Shown in pieces: positions 33,965 to 42,491 of a stretch of 64,000 nt of DNA (within the stretch, counting starts at the first letter, position 1; each line of letters begins with the position of its first letter). Source of the DNA: Dyadobacter sandarakinus (GTDB lineage: Bacteria; Bacteroidota; Bacteroidia; Cytophagales; Spirosomataceae); NCBI RefSeq assembly GCF_016894445.1, contig NZ_CP056775.1, positions 4,528,001-4,592,000 on the forward strand, read 5' to 3'. The translations under genes and the position numbers were made by a program. The notes beneath the pieces were generated by a model, which was given only the letters and a program-made list of their open reading frames with translations, ran no database searches and was not told the origin of the DNA.

Positions 33965-34945
33965 CTAGGCATTAAGAATCTCGGCCGCTTCCTTGGCAAA
34001 ATAAGTGAGGATACATTTAGCTCCTGCACGACGAATGCTCGTAAGCACCTCCATCATGGCACGGTCCCCATCGAGCCAGCCATTCATTGCGGCAGACTTG
34101 ATCATGGCGTACTCGCCGGATACATTGTAGGCAGCAATAGGAATATTAAAATGCTCATCCAGGAGGCGGATGATATCCAGGTACGCCAGGGCCGGCTTGA
34201 CCATCAGCATATCCGCTCCCTCTTCAAAATCGAGCCGGGCTTCAAGCAGGGCTTCCCGTTTGTTGGCGGGGTTCATCTGATAGGTCTTTTTGTCACCGAA
34301 CTTCGGAGCCGATTCGAGTGCATCCCGGAACGGGCCGTAAAAGGCGCTGGCATATTTGGCCGAGTAGGACATGATACTCACATCCGTGAACCCGGCTTCG
34401 TCCAGTTCCCTGCGGATAAAGCCTACACGCCCATCCATCATATCGCTTGGTCCAAGGATATCGGCTCCCGCTCTGGCCTGCGCTACCGACATTTTAGACA
34501 AAATATCCAATGTGGCGTCATTGACAATTTTACCATTTTCAACCAGTCCGTCATGGCCATCGGAACTGTACGGATCCATAGCGACATCGGTCATGATGAC
34601 CAGCTCGGGAAACTGCTCCTTGATCGCAGTAATTGCTTTAAGATAAAAAGTATCTTCCTGGTAGCTTTCCGAGGCAAACCGGTCTTTGCGGCTTTCAGGG
34701 TAGTTGGGAAAAAGGTCAATGGCACGGATGCCCAGGTCAGTAACTTCTTTGAGCTCTTCCAGCAGGTTATCCAGCGAGTGCCGGAAGATGCCCGGCATGG
34801 ATTTCACTTCTGATTTTTGCCCGGTACCGTCAACGATAAACATGGGCAGTATAAAATCAGAAACCTGCAGGGTAGTTTCCTGAACAAGGTCTCTGACAGC
34901 CGAAGATTTTCGGTTACGCCGCGGGCGGCGGGATATGTGGATCAT
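33965..34945 (-). CDS. hemB: Delta-aminolevulinic acid dehydratase
   Basis: HemB condenses two 5-aminolevulinate molecules to porphobilinogen in heme synthesis. The 326-residue protein has the Schiff-base lysines in SYSAKYASAFYGP (about residue 199) and MLMVKPALAYLD (about 252). The metal region reads DVAMDPYSSDGHDG instead of the Cys-rich loop of zinc enzymes, so this is probably the magnesium-type enzyme. It has normal length. The neighbouring genes are unrelated and the upstream intergenic region contains a repeat element. Confidence 0.96.
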   Translation of the reverse strand: MIHISRRPRRNRKSSAVRDLVQETTLQVSDFILPMFIVDGTGQKSEVKSMPGIFRHSLDNLLEELKEVTDLGIRAIDLFPNYPESRKDRFASESYQEDTFYLKAITAIKEQFPELVIMTDVAMDPYSSDGHDGLVENGKIVNDATLDILSKMSVAQARAGADILGPSDMMDGRVGFIRRELDEAGFTDVSIMSYSAKYASAFYGPFRDALESAPKFGDKKTYQMNPANKREALLEARLDFEEGADMLMVKPALAYLDIIRLLDEHFNIPIAAYNVSGEYAMIKSAAMNGWLDGDRAMMEVLTSIRRAGAKCILTYFAKEAAEILNA

Positions 34946-35076
34946 ATTACATCGGCGATCGGCAGACAGCCGTCGGCTTTTTTTGGGAAACTAAAACAGT
35001 CTCAAACAAAAACCATCCGACCTTACTTTCAGTTTCCTTAAAGAGGTTTTATAAAAGGAGAAGAGCTAATTACTTG

Positions 35077-35167
35077 CTTTGTCACCCTGAGCGGAGTCGA
35101 AGGGCTGATGCGGTCGCCAAAAAGCCCTTCGACCGCCCGGCGGACCGGGCCGCTCAGGGTGACAAAG
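35077..35167. repeat. Palindromic intergenic repeat (REP/MITE-like), copy A
   Basis: The outer arms at 35077-35094 and 35150-35167 are an 18-bp perfect inverted repeat carrying the TCACCCTGAGCGG core. The inner arms GTCGAAGGGCT (35096-35106) and AGCCCTTCGAC (35123-35133) add 11 bp. The whole 91-bp element could form a cruciform. A polypyrimidine tract follows to 35235. The same core appears at 48776-48868. Confidence 0.85.
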
Positions 35168-35232
35168 TCAATATCAAAACTTTCCTCCCTTCCTCCTTTC
35201 TCCCTTTTCCTCCTTCCTCCATCCTCCCTATC

Positions 35233-35919
35233 TCACCCCACCATCAGCTTAAACCCTTCCCCGTGCAAATTCATGATCTGAATGGAAGGATCTTCCCGCA
35301 GGTACTTCCGCAGTTTTGTAATGTAAACATCCATGCTGCGGGCATTGAAGTAGGAATCATCGCCCCAGATCGTTTTAAGCGCAAAGCTGCGGCTGATAGG
35401 CTGATTGATATTTTGACAAAACAATTTCAGAAGCTCCGACTCCTTGCTGGTCAGACGGGCTGATTTATCATCATGGGTAAGCTGCTGCCGGCTGTAATCA
35501 AAGGTAAATGCACCTATATGGTAAATTCCGGTGTCGTCCTGTGCATCGGGCTGCTTTTTATACCTGCGCAAAATGGCCTCTATGCGCAGCAGCAGCTCCT
35601 CTCTGTCAAAAGGCTTGGTTACATAATCATCCGCTCCTACCCTGAAACCCTGCATGGTATCCTCCTTCATGGATTTGGCGGTAAGAAAAATGATCGGCAC
35701 ATCGCGCCCGCTCATTCTCACTTCTTTTGCCAGAGAAAAACCGTCTTTCTTGGGCATCATAACGTCGAAAATGCAGAGGTCATATTCCTTATCCACAAAA
35801 GACTGCCAGCCTTTTTGCCCGTCCGTAGCCAGGTCCGTGGGAAAACCTTTGTCCGTCAGATATTCCTGTAACAGGAAACCGAGGTTGGAATCGTCTTCAA
35901 CGAGCAGGAGATTGGGCAT
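35233..35919 (-). CDS. OmpR/PhoB-family response regulator
   Basis: The 228-residue product has an N-terminal receiver domain with acidic pocket LVEDDSNLG, phosphorylation site FDVMMPKKDG (Asp near 52), the conserved Thr in IIFLTAKS and Lys in VTKPFDREEL. A C-terminal winged-helix DNA-binding domain follows (LTSKESELLKLFCQN, MDVYITKLRKYL, HGEGFKL). The pattern resembles RprY-like regulators of Bacteroidota. No histidine kinase gene is adjacent, so its partner must be elsewhere. A polypyrimidine tract and palindromic repeat sit directly downstream. Confidence 0.93.
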   Translation of the reverse strand: MPNLLLVEDDSNLGFLLQEYLTDKGFPTDLATDGQKGWQSFVDKEYDLCIFDVMMPKKDGFSLAKEVRMSGRDVPIIFLTAKSMKEDTMQGFRVGADDYVTKPFDREELLLRIEAILRRYKKQPDAQDDTGIYHIGAFTFDYSRQQLTHDDKSARLTSKESELLKLFCQNINQPISRSFALKTIWGDDSYFNARSMDVYITKLRKYLREDPSIQIMNLHGEGFKLMVG

Positions 35920-36082
35920 TGCTGATGCGGATAAATGTTGTGCAAGATAGTAAATCTGTCAGGGTGGAGCTTATTATTGCGGGCGCGTGGGTCCGCCGGG
36001 CGGATCATTCACTTTCCGGTAGCAATAAACGCCCAAAACTAGCGATCTTTCGACTTTTCAAAACTTTCCCCGATCTTAAAAA

Positions 36083-37099
36083 ATGTTAAAGGTTTTACTC
36101 TGGATTATTGGCCTGCTGGTAGTTGCGGGCATTGTTTTCCTGGCTGGTCCGCGTGTGCCGGAAGCCAATCTTTCACCCGAACTTCCCGCCGTCGCCACCG
36201 ACCTGCGGGCACTGGAAGCTGACATCAACAAAAGTGAATCGGGCACGCCGCACCTGAAACCTGATAATGAGGCGCGCATTTTCTGGGCAGATTCTGCTCA
36301 TAGAAAAACACCTTACAGCGTGGTGTACATTCACGGATTCGGGGCAAGCTGGGCGGAGGGTGACCCTGTGCACCGCGACCTGGCCAAAAAATACGGCGCC
36401 AATTTATACGTCTCGCGCATGCACGATGCTGGCATCGACGACCCGAATGCATTCGACGACCTCACGCCGGAGAACTTCCTGGCTGGCGCAAAGCGAGCGG
36501 TCGCGATTGGAAAATCGCTGGGAGACAGCGTGATCCTGATCGGTACGTCAGCGGGCGGACTGCTGAGCGTGTACATCGCTGCCAATCATCCCGAGCTGAA
36601 AGGGCTTGTTTTATACTCCCCCTGCATGGAGGTCAATAATTCGTCTCTCAAACTGATCACCGGCCCGTGGGGCAGACAGATCCTGCACAAAGTGATAGGC
36701 GAGCACAGTGTTCACATGGATACGATCCCGGCCCAGGCGCAGTTCTGGCTGCAGGGATACCATACCAACGGGCTGATTACCTTGCAGCAGATGATGGATG
36801 TGATTTCGAAGCCTGAAGTATTTGAAAAGATCAAAATGCCCGTTTTTGTAGGGTATTATTACAAAAATGAAGAGGAACAGGACAAGGTCGTGTCGGTAGC
36901 GGCTATTAAGGATATGTTTGAACACCTGGGTACGCCCGCCTCACTGAAAGTTTTAAAAGCTTTTCCTGAGAGCGGTGACCATGTGATCGCATCGCAGTAC
37001 CGCTCGAAAGATGTGAAAGGAGTATTTACCGCTACGGACCGGTTTTTCAGTGAAAAGCTGCATCTGAAACCAGTAGAAACCATGGTACCGCAACCTTGA
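36083..37099 (+). CDS. Membrane-anchored alpha/beta hydrolase
   Basis: The 338-residue product has one N-terminal transmembrane segment (LLWIIGLLVVAGIVFLAG) and then an alpha/beta hydrolase domain. The oxyanion region is YIHGFGAS, the nucleophile elbow is GTSAGG (Ser near 153), and the His lies in ESGDHVIAS near 312. The family covers lipases, esterases and acyl transferases, and the substrate is unknown. It is monocistronic, between a response regulator and fabI; a link to lipid metabolism through fabI is only a guess. Confidence 0.8.
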   Translation: MLKVLLWIIGLLVVAGIVFLAGPRVPEANLSPELPAVATDLRALEADINKSESGTPHLKPDNEARIFWADSAHRKTPYSVVYIHGFGASWAEGDPVHRDLAKKYGANLYVSRMHDAGIDDPNAFDDLTPENFLAGAKRAVAIGKSLGDSVILIGTSAGGLLSVYIAANHPELKGLVLYSPCMEVNNSSLKLITGPWGRQILHKVIGEHSVHMDTIPAQAQFWLQGYHTNGLITLQQMMDVISKPEVFEKIKMPVFVGYYYKNEEEQDKVVSVAAIKDMFEHLGTPASLKVLKAFPESGDHVIASQYRSKDVKGVFTATDRFFSEKLHLKPVETMVPQP

Positions 37100-37153
37100 T
37101 GAGTGATGGCCAGGTGGGTGTCAGGCCTAAATTTTATAGATAAAACCCATCAA

Positions 37154-37175
37154 AATGCGTTACTTTGCCGCATTA
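37154..37175 (+). promoter_or_regulatory. Near-consensus -7 box of fabI inside a short inverted repeat
   Basis: TTACTTTG (37160-37167) differs from TAnnTTTG at one position and lies 48 nt before the fabI ATG. AATGCG and CGCATT flank it symmetrically, which could be chance or a regulator site overlapping the promoter. Confidence 0.35.
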
Positions 37176-37215
37176 AAACAGACATTATCCTCATTAAACA
37201 ATAGAAGGTAAAAGT

Positions 37216-38037
37216 ATGGCTTACGGTTTATTAAAAGGAAAAAGAGGTATCATTTCGGGTGCACTGGACGAGAATTCCATTGCATGGAAAGTGGCTTTGA
37301 AAGCCAAAGAAGAGGGAGCAACTTTTACACTGACCAATGCTCCGATTGCCATGCGTATGGGCGCCATCAACCAGCTCGCCAAAGATTGTGAAGCTGAGAT
37401 CATCCCCGCGGATGCTACCTCCGTTGAAGACATCGAAAATCTTTTTTCCAAGTCTGTGGAAGTCCTGGGCGGAAAGATCGACTTTGTTTTGCATTCCATA
37501 GGCATGTCGGTAAATGTGCGCAAAGGAAAAGAATATGGCGATCTCAACTATGAGTGGTTTCAGAAGGGAGTTGACATTTCAGCCATTTCCCTGCATAAAT
37601 TCCTGCAGGTAGCCGAGAAGCAGGATGCGCTCAGCGAATGGGCGTCTGTGGTAGCGCTTTCGTACATTGCCGCACAGCGTACGTACTCTTTTTACAGTGA
37701 CATGGCGGAGGCCAAGGCGATGCTGGAAAGCATTGCGCGCAGCTACGGCTACCGTTACGGTAAATTGAAAAATGTTCGCGTCAATACCATTTCCCAATCG
37801 CCTACCAAAACCAAGGCAGGTTCCGGCATTGAGGGATTTGACGCATTCTATGAGTTTGCAGAAAAGATGAGTCCGCTGGGCAATGCCACAGCCGATGATT
37901 GCGCCAACTACGCCATTACGCTCTTCTCAGACCTTACCCGCTTTGTCACCATGCAAAACCTGTATCACGACGGCGGATACTCCTCTACCGGTATCTCTGA
38001 GGAGCTGGTAGAAATGATCCAGAAGCAGCATCAGTAG
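37216..38037 (+). CDS. fabI: Enoyl-[acyl-carrier-protein] reductase, FabI type
   Basis: FabI reduces trans-2-enoyl-ACP to acyl-ACP with NAD(P)H, the last step of each fatty-acid elongation round. The 273-residue protein shows the FabI-type short-chain dehydrogenase layout: GIISGALDENSIAWKVAL as nucleotide loop, DFVLHSIGMS, and the catalytic Tyr and Lys region YIAAQRTYSFYSDMAEAKAML (positions about 155-175). RVNTISQSPTKTKAGSGIEG is the substrate loop. Length is normal. It is likely monocistronic. The intergenic region after it holds a large inverted-repeat cluster. Confidence 0.95.
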   Translation: MAYGLLKGKRGIISGALDENSIAWKVALKAKEEGATFTLTNAPIAMRMGAINQLAKDCEAEIIPADATSVEDIENLFSKSVEVLGGKIDFVLHSIGMSVNVRKGKEYGDLNYEWFQKGVDISAISLHKFLQVAEKQDALSEWASVVALSYIAAQRTYSFYSDMAEAKAMLESIARSYGYRYGKLKNVRVNTISQSPTKTKAGSGIEGFDAFYEFAEKMSPLGNATADDCANYAITLFSDLTRFVTMQNLYHDGGYSSTGISEELVEMIQKQHQ

Positions 38038-38097
38038 CGATTTTGATCCAGTACGTTTTTTGATCCCTTCAAGGTCCGGGCTTTGGGGGGATTTTTG

Positions 38098-38313
38098 GTT
38101 TAGTTTTGAATGATTGAATGACTGAATGATTGAATAGGTGTAGTAAAATAACCAATGAGCCTAGCCCGTTTAGTCAAGCAAGCCATTTAGACAATGAAGA
38201 ATACCTGTTTGTCCAATAACCTTATCGAAATTCAATCATTCAAAACTAAACACTCACTAACCCACACACTCACTAACTCAAAACTCATTCAATCATTCAG
38301 TCATTCAATCATT
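38098..38313. repeat. Nested inverted repeats built from TGAATGAT units
   Basis: A 27-bp perfect inverted repeat pairs 38109-38135 with 38287-38313. A second, 22-bp perfect pair links 38098-38119 with 38230-38251, so the left arm can pair with either right arm. The left arm is a direct repeat of the 8-mer TGAATGAT/TGAATGAC (from 38107). CACTCACTAAC is also repeated between the arms. The last arm ends 5 nt before the TTG start of the next gene. Confidence 0.9.
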
Positions 38314-38318
38314 AAAAA

Positions 38319-39083
38319 TTGAAACTCCTCTCCCTCATCCTACCCATCCTCCTCTGCTTCTCCTGCGGCAGTGAGAAGGAAAAATCGCCTGCTTTGCCTG
38401 ATGCACCGGTTTACACGCTGGTTTTTATTGATAAAACGCGAAGCGTGAATGTAAACCAGGCTTATGTGAATGATAAATACCGGCAGGCATTGACGGACAT
38501 TGTGGAACAGCATATGCGGAACAAGGGCGACAAGCTGGAAGTGTATTTTATTCATGAAAATACCTCCAAGGCACGTGCATTGTCGCTGACGGTGAGGAGT
38601 GAAAAAGATGATCTGGAAGGTGCCAATGCCACGGACCGGGAGGCGATTGAAACTGCATTCCAGCTGGCTTTGCAGAAAGAAAAAGGCATTTACCTGAGGC
38701 AGGTACTGGGCAAGCTGAACCAGCAGAATACGGGTGCATCAAACCAGTTTACAGATATCTGGGCCAGTTTGCCCGTGATCGCCAAAGCGGGGGAATCGGG
38801 TGCCGAGGTGAAGGTTTATTATTTTAGTGATATGGTGGAGAGTGTCAAAGGCAGCGACCGCCGCGATTTTCATATCAGCCCGCCCAAAGACGACACTCAG
38901 GCCGAGGCCGAGGCCAAAGAGGATGCCAAAAAACTGGAAAAATATGTCATTGGCTCGCCGCAGATAACAATCATTTCACCGTTTGAGCCCACCGCGTCGG
39001 TTAAGGAAAATAACCCGCATGTGGCACATTACTGGCAAACGCTTTTCCAGGAGCTGGCCGGCGTAAGTATAGAGGAACAGTGA
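38319..39083 (+). CDS. Lipoprotein with von Willebrand A-like domain, unknown function
   Basis: The 254-residue product starts at TTG (no ATG is nearby) with a lipoprotein signal, MKLLSLILPILLCFSC, Cys near residue 16. The body looks like a VWA-like fold: VYTLVFIDKTRSVN near residue 32 resembles a MIDAS strand with D-x-T-x-S in place of D-x-S-x-S, and VKVYYFSDMVESVKG near 165 fits the later strand with conserved Asp. A Lys/Glu/Ala helix comes after. It may bind a partner at the cell surface or in the periplasm. It follows the inverted-repeat island directly and converges on a Uma2 gene 4 nt away. Confidence 0.65.
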   Translation: MKLLSLILPILLCFSCGSEKEKSPALPDAPVYTLVFIDKTRSVNVNQAYVNDKYRQALTDIVEQHMRNKGDKLEVYFIHENTSKARALSLTVRSEKDDLEGANATDREAIETAFQLALQKEKGIYLRQVLGKLNQQNTGASNQFTDIWASLPVIAKAGESGAEVKVYYFSDMVESVKGSDRRDFHISPPKDDTQAEAEAKEDAKKLEKYVIGSPQITIISPFEPTASVKENNPHVAHYWQTLFQELAGVSIEEQ

Positions 39084-39087
39084 GTAA

Positions 39088-39735
39088 TTAGAAGCTCAGT
39101 ATAGTTTTTAAATTTTCGTCCTCATCAAAGATTGCTTGAATGGGTATTGTAAATCCATCAATCACCGGACTCGCAACCGTACCATTTGAAGAGTTAAGTA
39201 CCAGTTCATATTCCTTACCTTTTAGAAGATACTGCTCTAAAATCCTTTTTTCAGGATCAATAATCCAGTATTCCTCAACTCCATGTCCCTGGTAATCTTT
39301 AAACTTTATTCCACGATCCCGGTTTTGTGTAGATTCTGATAGTATTTCAACCACAAAGTCTGGTGCAGGAAAAAGTTTCTGGTCACCGTCGAATGTACCC
39401 GCCTTATTTTTTCTGAAAAAACTAAGATCCGGTTCGTAATCATTGCGCGAAAGGGTAATCATGATCTTTTCAACTCCTACAAAACCAAGTTTGTTCTTAC
39501 TGCAATAAATGCTGAGCATTCTGTACAAAAGACCGCTGGCAACATTATGTTCAAATGTTACCGGCGAATGCACAGTAATTTCTCCATTGATAAACTCGAT
39601 CTTATCATCTTCCGTAATATCATCGTAAAACTTATACCTGCGCTCACGTTCCTCATTCAGGATCGCAGTCGCTTCCTGCAATACAAGATTTGCCATCGGG
39701 TCATCAAGAAGTTCGGAAATAAAGCGTCTGCCCAT
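39088..39735 (-). CDS. Uma2-family (DUF820) PD-(D/E)XK nuclease-like protein
   Basis: The 215-residue product has the Uma2 pattern: FINGEITVHSPVTFEHN (about 49-65), YEPDLSFFRK (conserved Asp), PDFVVEILSESTQNRDRGIKFKDY (cited by its ends; Glu and Lys of the putative active site), and EYWIIDPEKRIL. These proteins have a restriction-endonuclease-like fold and are abundant in cyanobacteria and some Bacteroidota. Their function is not established. It is a lone gene, convergent with the VWA-like lipoprotein. Confidence 0.85.
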   Translation of the reverse strand: MGRRFISELLDDPMANLVLQEATAILNEERERRYKFYDDITEDDKIEFINGEITVHSPVTFEHNVASGLLYRMLSIYCSKNKLGFVGVEKIMITLSRNDYEPDLSFFRKNKAGTFDGDQKLFPAPDFVVEILSESTQNRDRGIKFKDYQGHGVEEYWIIDPEKRILEQYLLKGKEYELVLNSSNGTVASPVIDGFTIPIQAIFDEDENLKTILSF

Positions 39736-39796
39736 CTCTGTCTTAACTAGTTCCTTTTCTAAATCTAAAGTTTAAAAAATTGATCACGACCAGCTG

Positions 39797-41338
39797 CTAC
39801 CCCGCCCAATTCTCCCGATCCAGACTCCGGTACTGGATGGCCTCGGCGAGGTGCTCTACCTTGATGTCATCACTTCCGGCCAGGTCGGCGATGGTCCGGG
39901 AAACTTTCAGGATGCGGTCGTAAGCGCGGGCCGACAGTCCGAGCCGCTCCATGGCTTTCCTCAGCAAAGTTTTTCCTGCCTCCCCGATCGTGCATATCTC
40001 CTTTACCATCTCGGGGCTCATCATGGCATTGGAATAAATGTCCTTGCGGGTTTCAAATCGCCTGATCTGTCGCAGCCGGGCTTCCATCACGCGCTCGCGG
40101 ATCTCTGCACTACTCTCCGATTTCCGGGTGGACGAGATCTGGTCAAAGGATACGGGTGTAACTTCCACATGCAGGTCGATGCGGTCGAGCAGCGGCCCGC
40201 TGATCTTGCTCAGGTACTTCTGAACCGTTCCCGGCGCGCATACACATTCTTTTTCAGGATGGTTGTAGTACCCGCACGGACAAGGGTTCATACTGGCAAT
40301 GAGCATGAAGTTGGCCGGAAACTCTACGGCCATTCTGGCGCGCGAAATACTTACCTTCCGCTCTTCCAGCGGCTGACGCATTACTTCCAGGACCGATCTT
40401 TTAAACTCCGGCAGCTCATCCAGGAACAATACACCATTGTGGGCCAGCGATATCTCGCCAGGTTGCGGAAAGCCGCCACCGCCTACCAGTGCCACGTCGC
40501 TGATGGAGTGATGCGGGGCCCTGAACGGTCTGCGCGAAACCAGCGTGGCCCTCTTGCCCAGCTTGCCAGCCACCGAATGGATTTTCGTGGTTTCCAGTGC
40601 TTCCGGTAAAGTGAGCGGAGGCAATATTCCCGGCAGCCGTTTGGCAAGCATCGTTTTGCCCGCACCGGGCGGACCTATCATGATCGCATTGTGCCCTCCG
40701 GCAGCCGCAATTTCGAGGGCGCGCTTGATATTCTCCTGACCCTGAACATGCTCAAAATCAGCCTCGTATTCGTTTTGAGTAGCAAAAAACAGGTCACGCG
40801 TATCCACCACCAGCGGCTCAATGCTGATCGCGCCGGTCATGTACCCGATGGCGTCAGCCAGGGATTCTACGGGAATGATATCAATGTTGTTGACGATGGC
40901 AGCTTCGTGGGCGTTTTCTGTGGGAAGGATAAAACCTTTGAGCCCCTGACGCCTGGCTTCAATGGCAATCGGCAGCACACCTTTAATGGGCCTCAGCAGC
41001 CCGTCGAGCGACAGCTCGCCCATCACGACGTACGATTCGAGGTTGCGCTCGCAGGTGATCTGTCCGGATGATTTGAGGATACTGAGTGCAATGGGCAGGT
41101 CGTAGGCAGAACCTTCTTTGCGCACATCGGCCGGGGCGAGATTGATCACCATCTTCTGCCGGGGCATTTTGTAGCCGAAATGTTTGAGGGAGGCTTCCAC
41201 GCGCTGCTGACTTTCCCTTACAGCACTGTCGGCCAGTCCGACCATAAAAAAGCCTAGGCCCTGAGCCACATTTACTTCAATGGTAATCATGGAGGCGTCT
41301 ACACCAAAGACGGCGCTCCCGAAAGTTTTAGCGAGCAT
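39797..41338 (-). CDS. comM: YifB/ComM-family AAA ATPase
   Basis: ComM is a helicase-like ATPase that promotes branch migration in natural transformation; YifB homologues are widespread beyond competent species. The 513-residue protein has an N-terminal Lon-substrate-like domain (VGLADSAVRESQQRVEASL). It also has Walker A GPPGAGKTMLAKR near residue 220, Walker B LFLDELPEF, the zinc-binding cysteines in NPCPCGYYNHPEKECVC, and the C-terminal region LSARAYDRILKVSRTIADL (Mg-chelatase-like). It is monocistronic, divergent from the amidase gene. Confidence 0.94.
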   Translation of the reverse strand: MLAKTFGSAVFGVDASMITIEVNVAQGLGFFMVGLADSAVRESQQRVEASLKHFGYKMPRQKMVINLAPADVRKEGSAYDLPIALSILKSSGQITCERNLESYVVMGELSLDGLLRPIKGVLPIAIEARRQGLKGFILPTENAHEAAIVNNIDIIPVESLADAIGYMTGAISIEPLVVDTRDLFFATQNEYEADFEHVQGQENIKRALEIAAAGGHNAIMIGPPGAGKTMLAKRLPGILPPLTLPEALETTKIHSVAGKLGKRATLVSRRPFRAPHHSISDVALVGGGGFPQPGEISLAHNGVLFLDELPEFKRSVLEVMRQPLEERKVSISRARMAVEFPANFMLIASMNPCPCGYYNHPEKECVCAPGTVQKYLSKISGPLLDRIDLHVEVTPVSFDQISSTRKSESSAEIRERVMEARLRQIRRFETRKDIYSNAMMSPEMVKEICTIGEAGKTLLRKAMERLGLSARAYDRILKVSRTIADLAGSDDIKVEHLAEAIQYRSLDRENWAG

Positions 41339-41480
41339 GTGTGTGTATATTGAAGGTTGACAATGTTGAACTTTCGCAAAAATAGGAGGAAATCGGAGAA
41401 TGCAATCATGCCCAGGTACAAAGCTTGGTAGTGCCGTCAGGGATGTTTATTTTGAACAAAATTTCCAGATCCTGAACCTC

Positions 41481-42473
41481 ATGCGTGCTATTTCACTTGC
41501 TTGCCTTGCTATACTGTTTTTACAAAATAGCCTGCTCGCACAAACCAGCGCCGGCGTACTTACCGGCAAAACCATCTGCATTGATCCCGGGCATGGCGGT
41601 ACCGCCAGCACCGACAGCTACCGGGTAGGCCCTGCCGGCGAGCGCGAAGAATGGATCAACCTCAGGGTTGGGCTGGTGCTGCAGAAAATGCTGCAGGAAA
41701 AAGGTGCTATGGTAATTATGACAAGGACGGAGGATCAAATGGTGTCCCTCACCGACCGATCCAGGATGGCGCTCGACAATAAGGCTGACCTTTTTGTATC
41801 CATTCACCACAATGCCACAGCAGACTCGTCCGTCAATTTTCCAATTATTTATTTTCATGGAAACCAGTCTGAAAACCTGGCGAGTGTGATGTTTGGAAAA
41901 GCGCTGGCAGCCGGTTTGATAAAGCATCTTTACAAAAAGCAGGTACCCGTTTCCCTGGTTTCTGATTTTACAATTTTTGCGGATGCAGGAGCTTCGGTGT
42001 TGCGGAATTCGTATGGTACCCCGGCAGTACTGGCGGAAGCATCGTTTTTTACCAACGCGGCGGAGGAGCAATTGTTAAAGCAGGAATCATACAACCACGA
42101 TGAAGCCCTGGCTTATACGGAAGCAATTTTGATGTTTTTCTCCAAACCTGTACCCAGGATTATCGCTAAAAATTCGCGCGTACCGGTAATTCCGTCTTTC
42201 AAGGTGTTTCAGGAAGCTGAGCGCATGACACCCATTGCCAAAAGATGGAAGCAGGACTACGAGGATGGTATGCAGCTGATTACGACCGGTGACAGTGCTT
42301 TGCTGAATGACGCTTATGAGCTGTTTACACGCTCCGTCCGGTCGTTTCCTGATTCCTACCTCGCAGCCCAGTGCCACCACCAGCGGGCCACATTATTGGA
42401 AAAGATGAAAAAGCCTGAGGAAGCGCGGCAGGAGGAGCAGCGATTCCGGCAGTACTACGTGGTATTTCCCTGA
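41481..42473 (+). CDS. N-acetylmuramoyl-L-alanine amidase, Amidase_3 family
   Basis: The enzyme cleaves the bond between N-acetylmuramic acid and the peptide stem of peptidoglycan. The 330-residue product has a signal peptide (MRAISLACLAILFLQNSLLAQ, one over the quoted length if read further). The zinc motif is DPGHGG near residue 35, a conserved Glu comes soon after (EREEWINLRV), and there is SIHHNA near 115. The closing catalytic Glu lies in VLAEASFFTN near 180. About 90 residues of helical tail follow the domain (PDSYLAAQCHHQRATLLEKM), possibly a TPR-like unit. The frame extends upstream to 41400, but ATG 41481 gives the signal peptide. Confidence 0.9.
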   Translation: MRAISLACLAILFLQNSLLAQTSAGVLTGKTICIDPGHGGTASTDSYRVGPAGEREEWINLRVGLVLQKMLQEKGAMVIMTRTEDQMVSLTDRSRMALDNKADLFVSIHHNATADSSVNFPIIYFHGNQSENLASVMFGKALAAGLIKHLYKKQVPVSLVSDFTIFADAGASVLRNSYGTPAVLAEASFFTNAAEEQLLKQESYNHDEALAYTEAILMFFSKPVPRIIAKNSRVPVIPSFKVFQEAERMTPIAKRWKQDYEDGMQLITTGDSALLNDAYELFTRSVRSFPDSYLAAQCHHQRATLLEKMKKPEEARQEEQRFRQYYVVFP

Positions 42474-42491
42474 TTTTACCTGCAAAAAGTT

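Noticed and set aside
38098..38313. Possible CRISPR array
   Set aside because: The units are 8-bp repeats and large inverted arms, without regular spacers of 30 or so bp, and there are no cas genes nearby.
39851..40609. Plus-strand ORF of 252 codons opposite comM
   Set aside because: comM is complete and well conserved here; the antisense frame has no motif.
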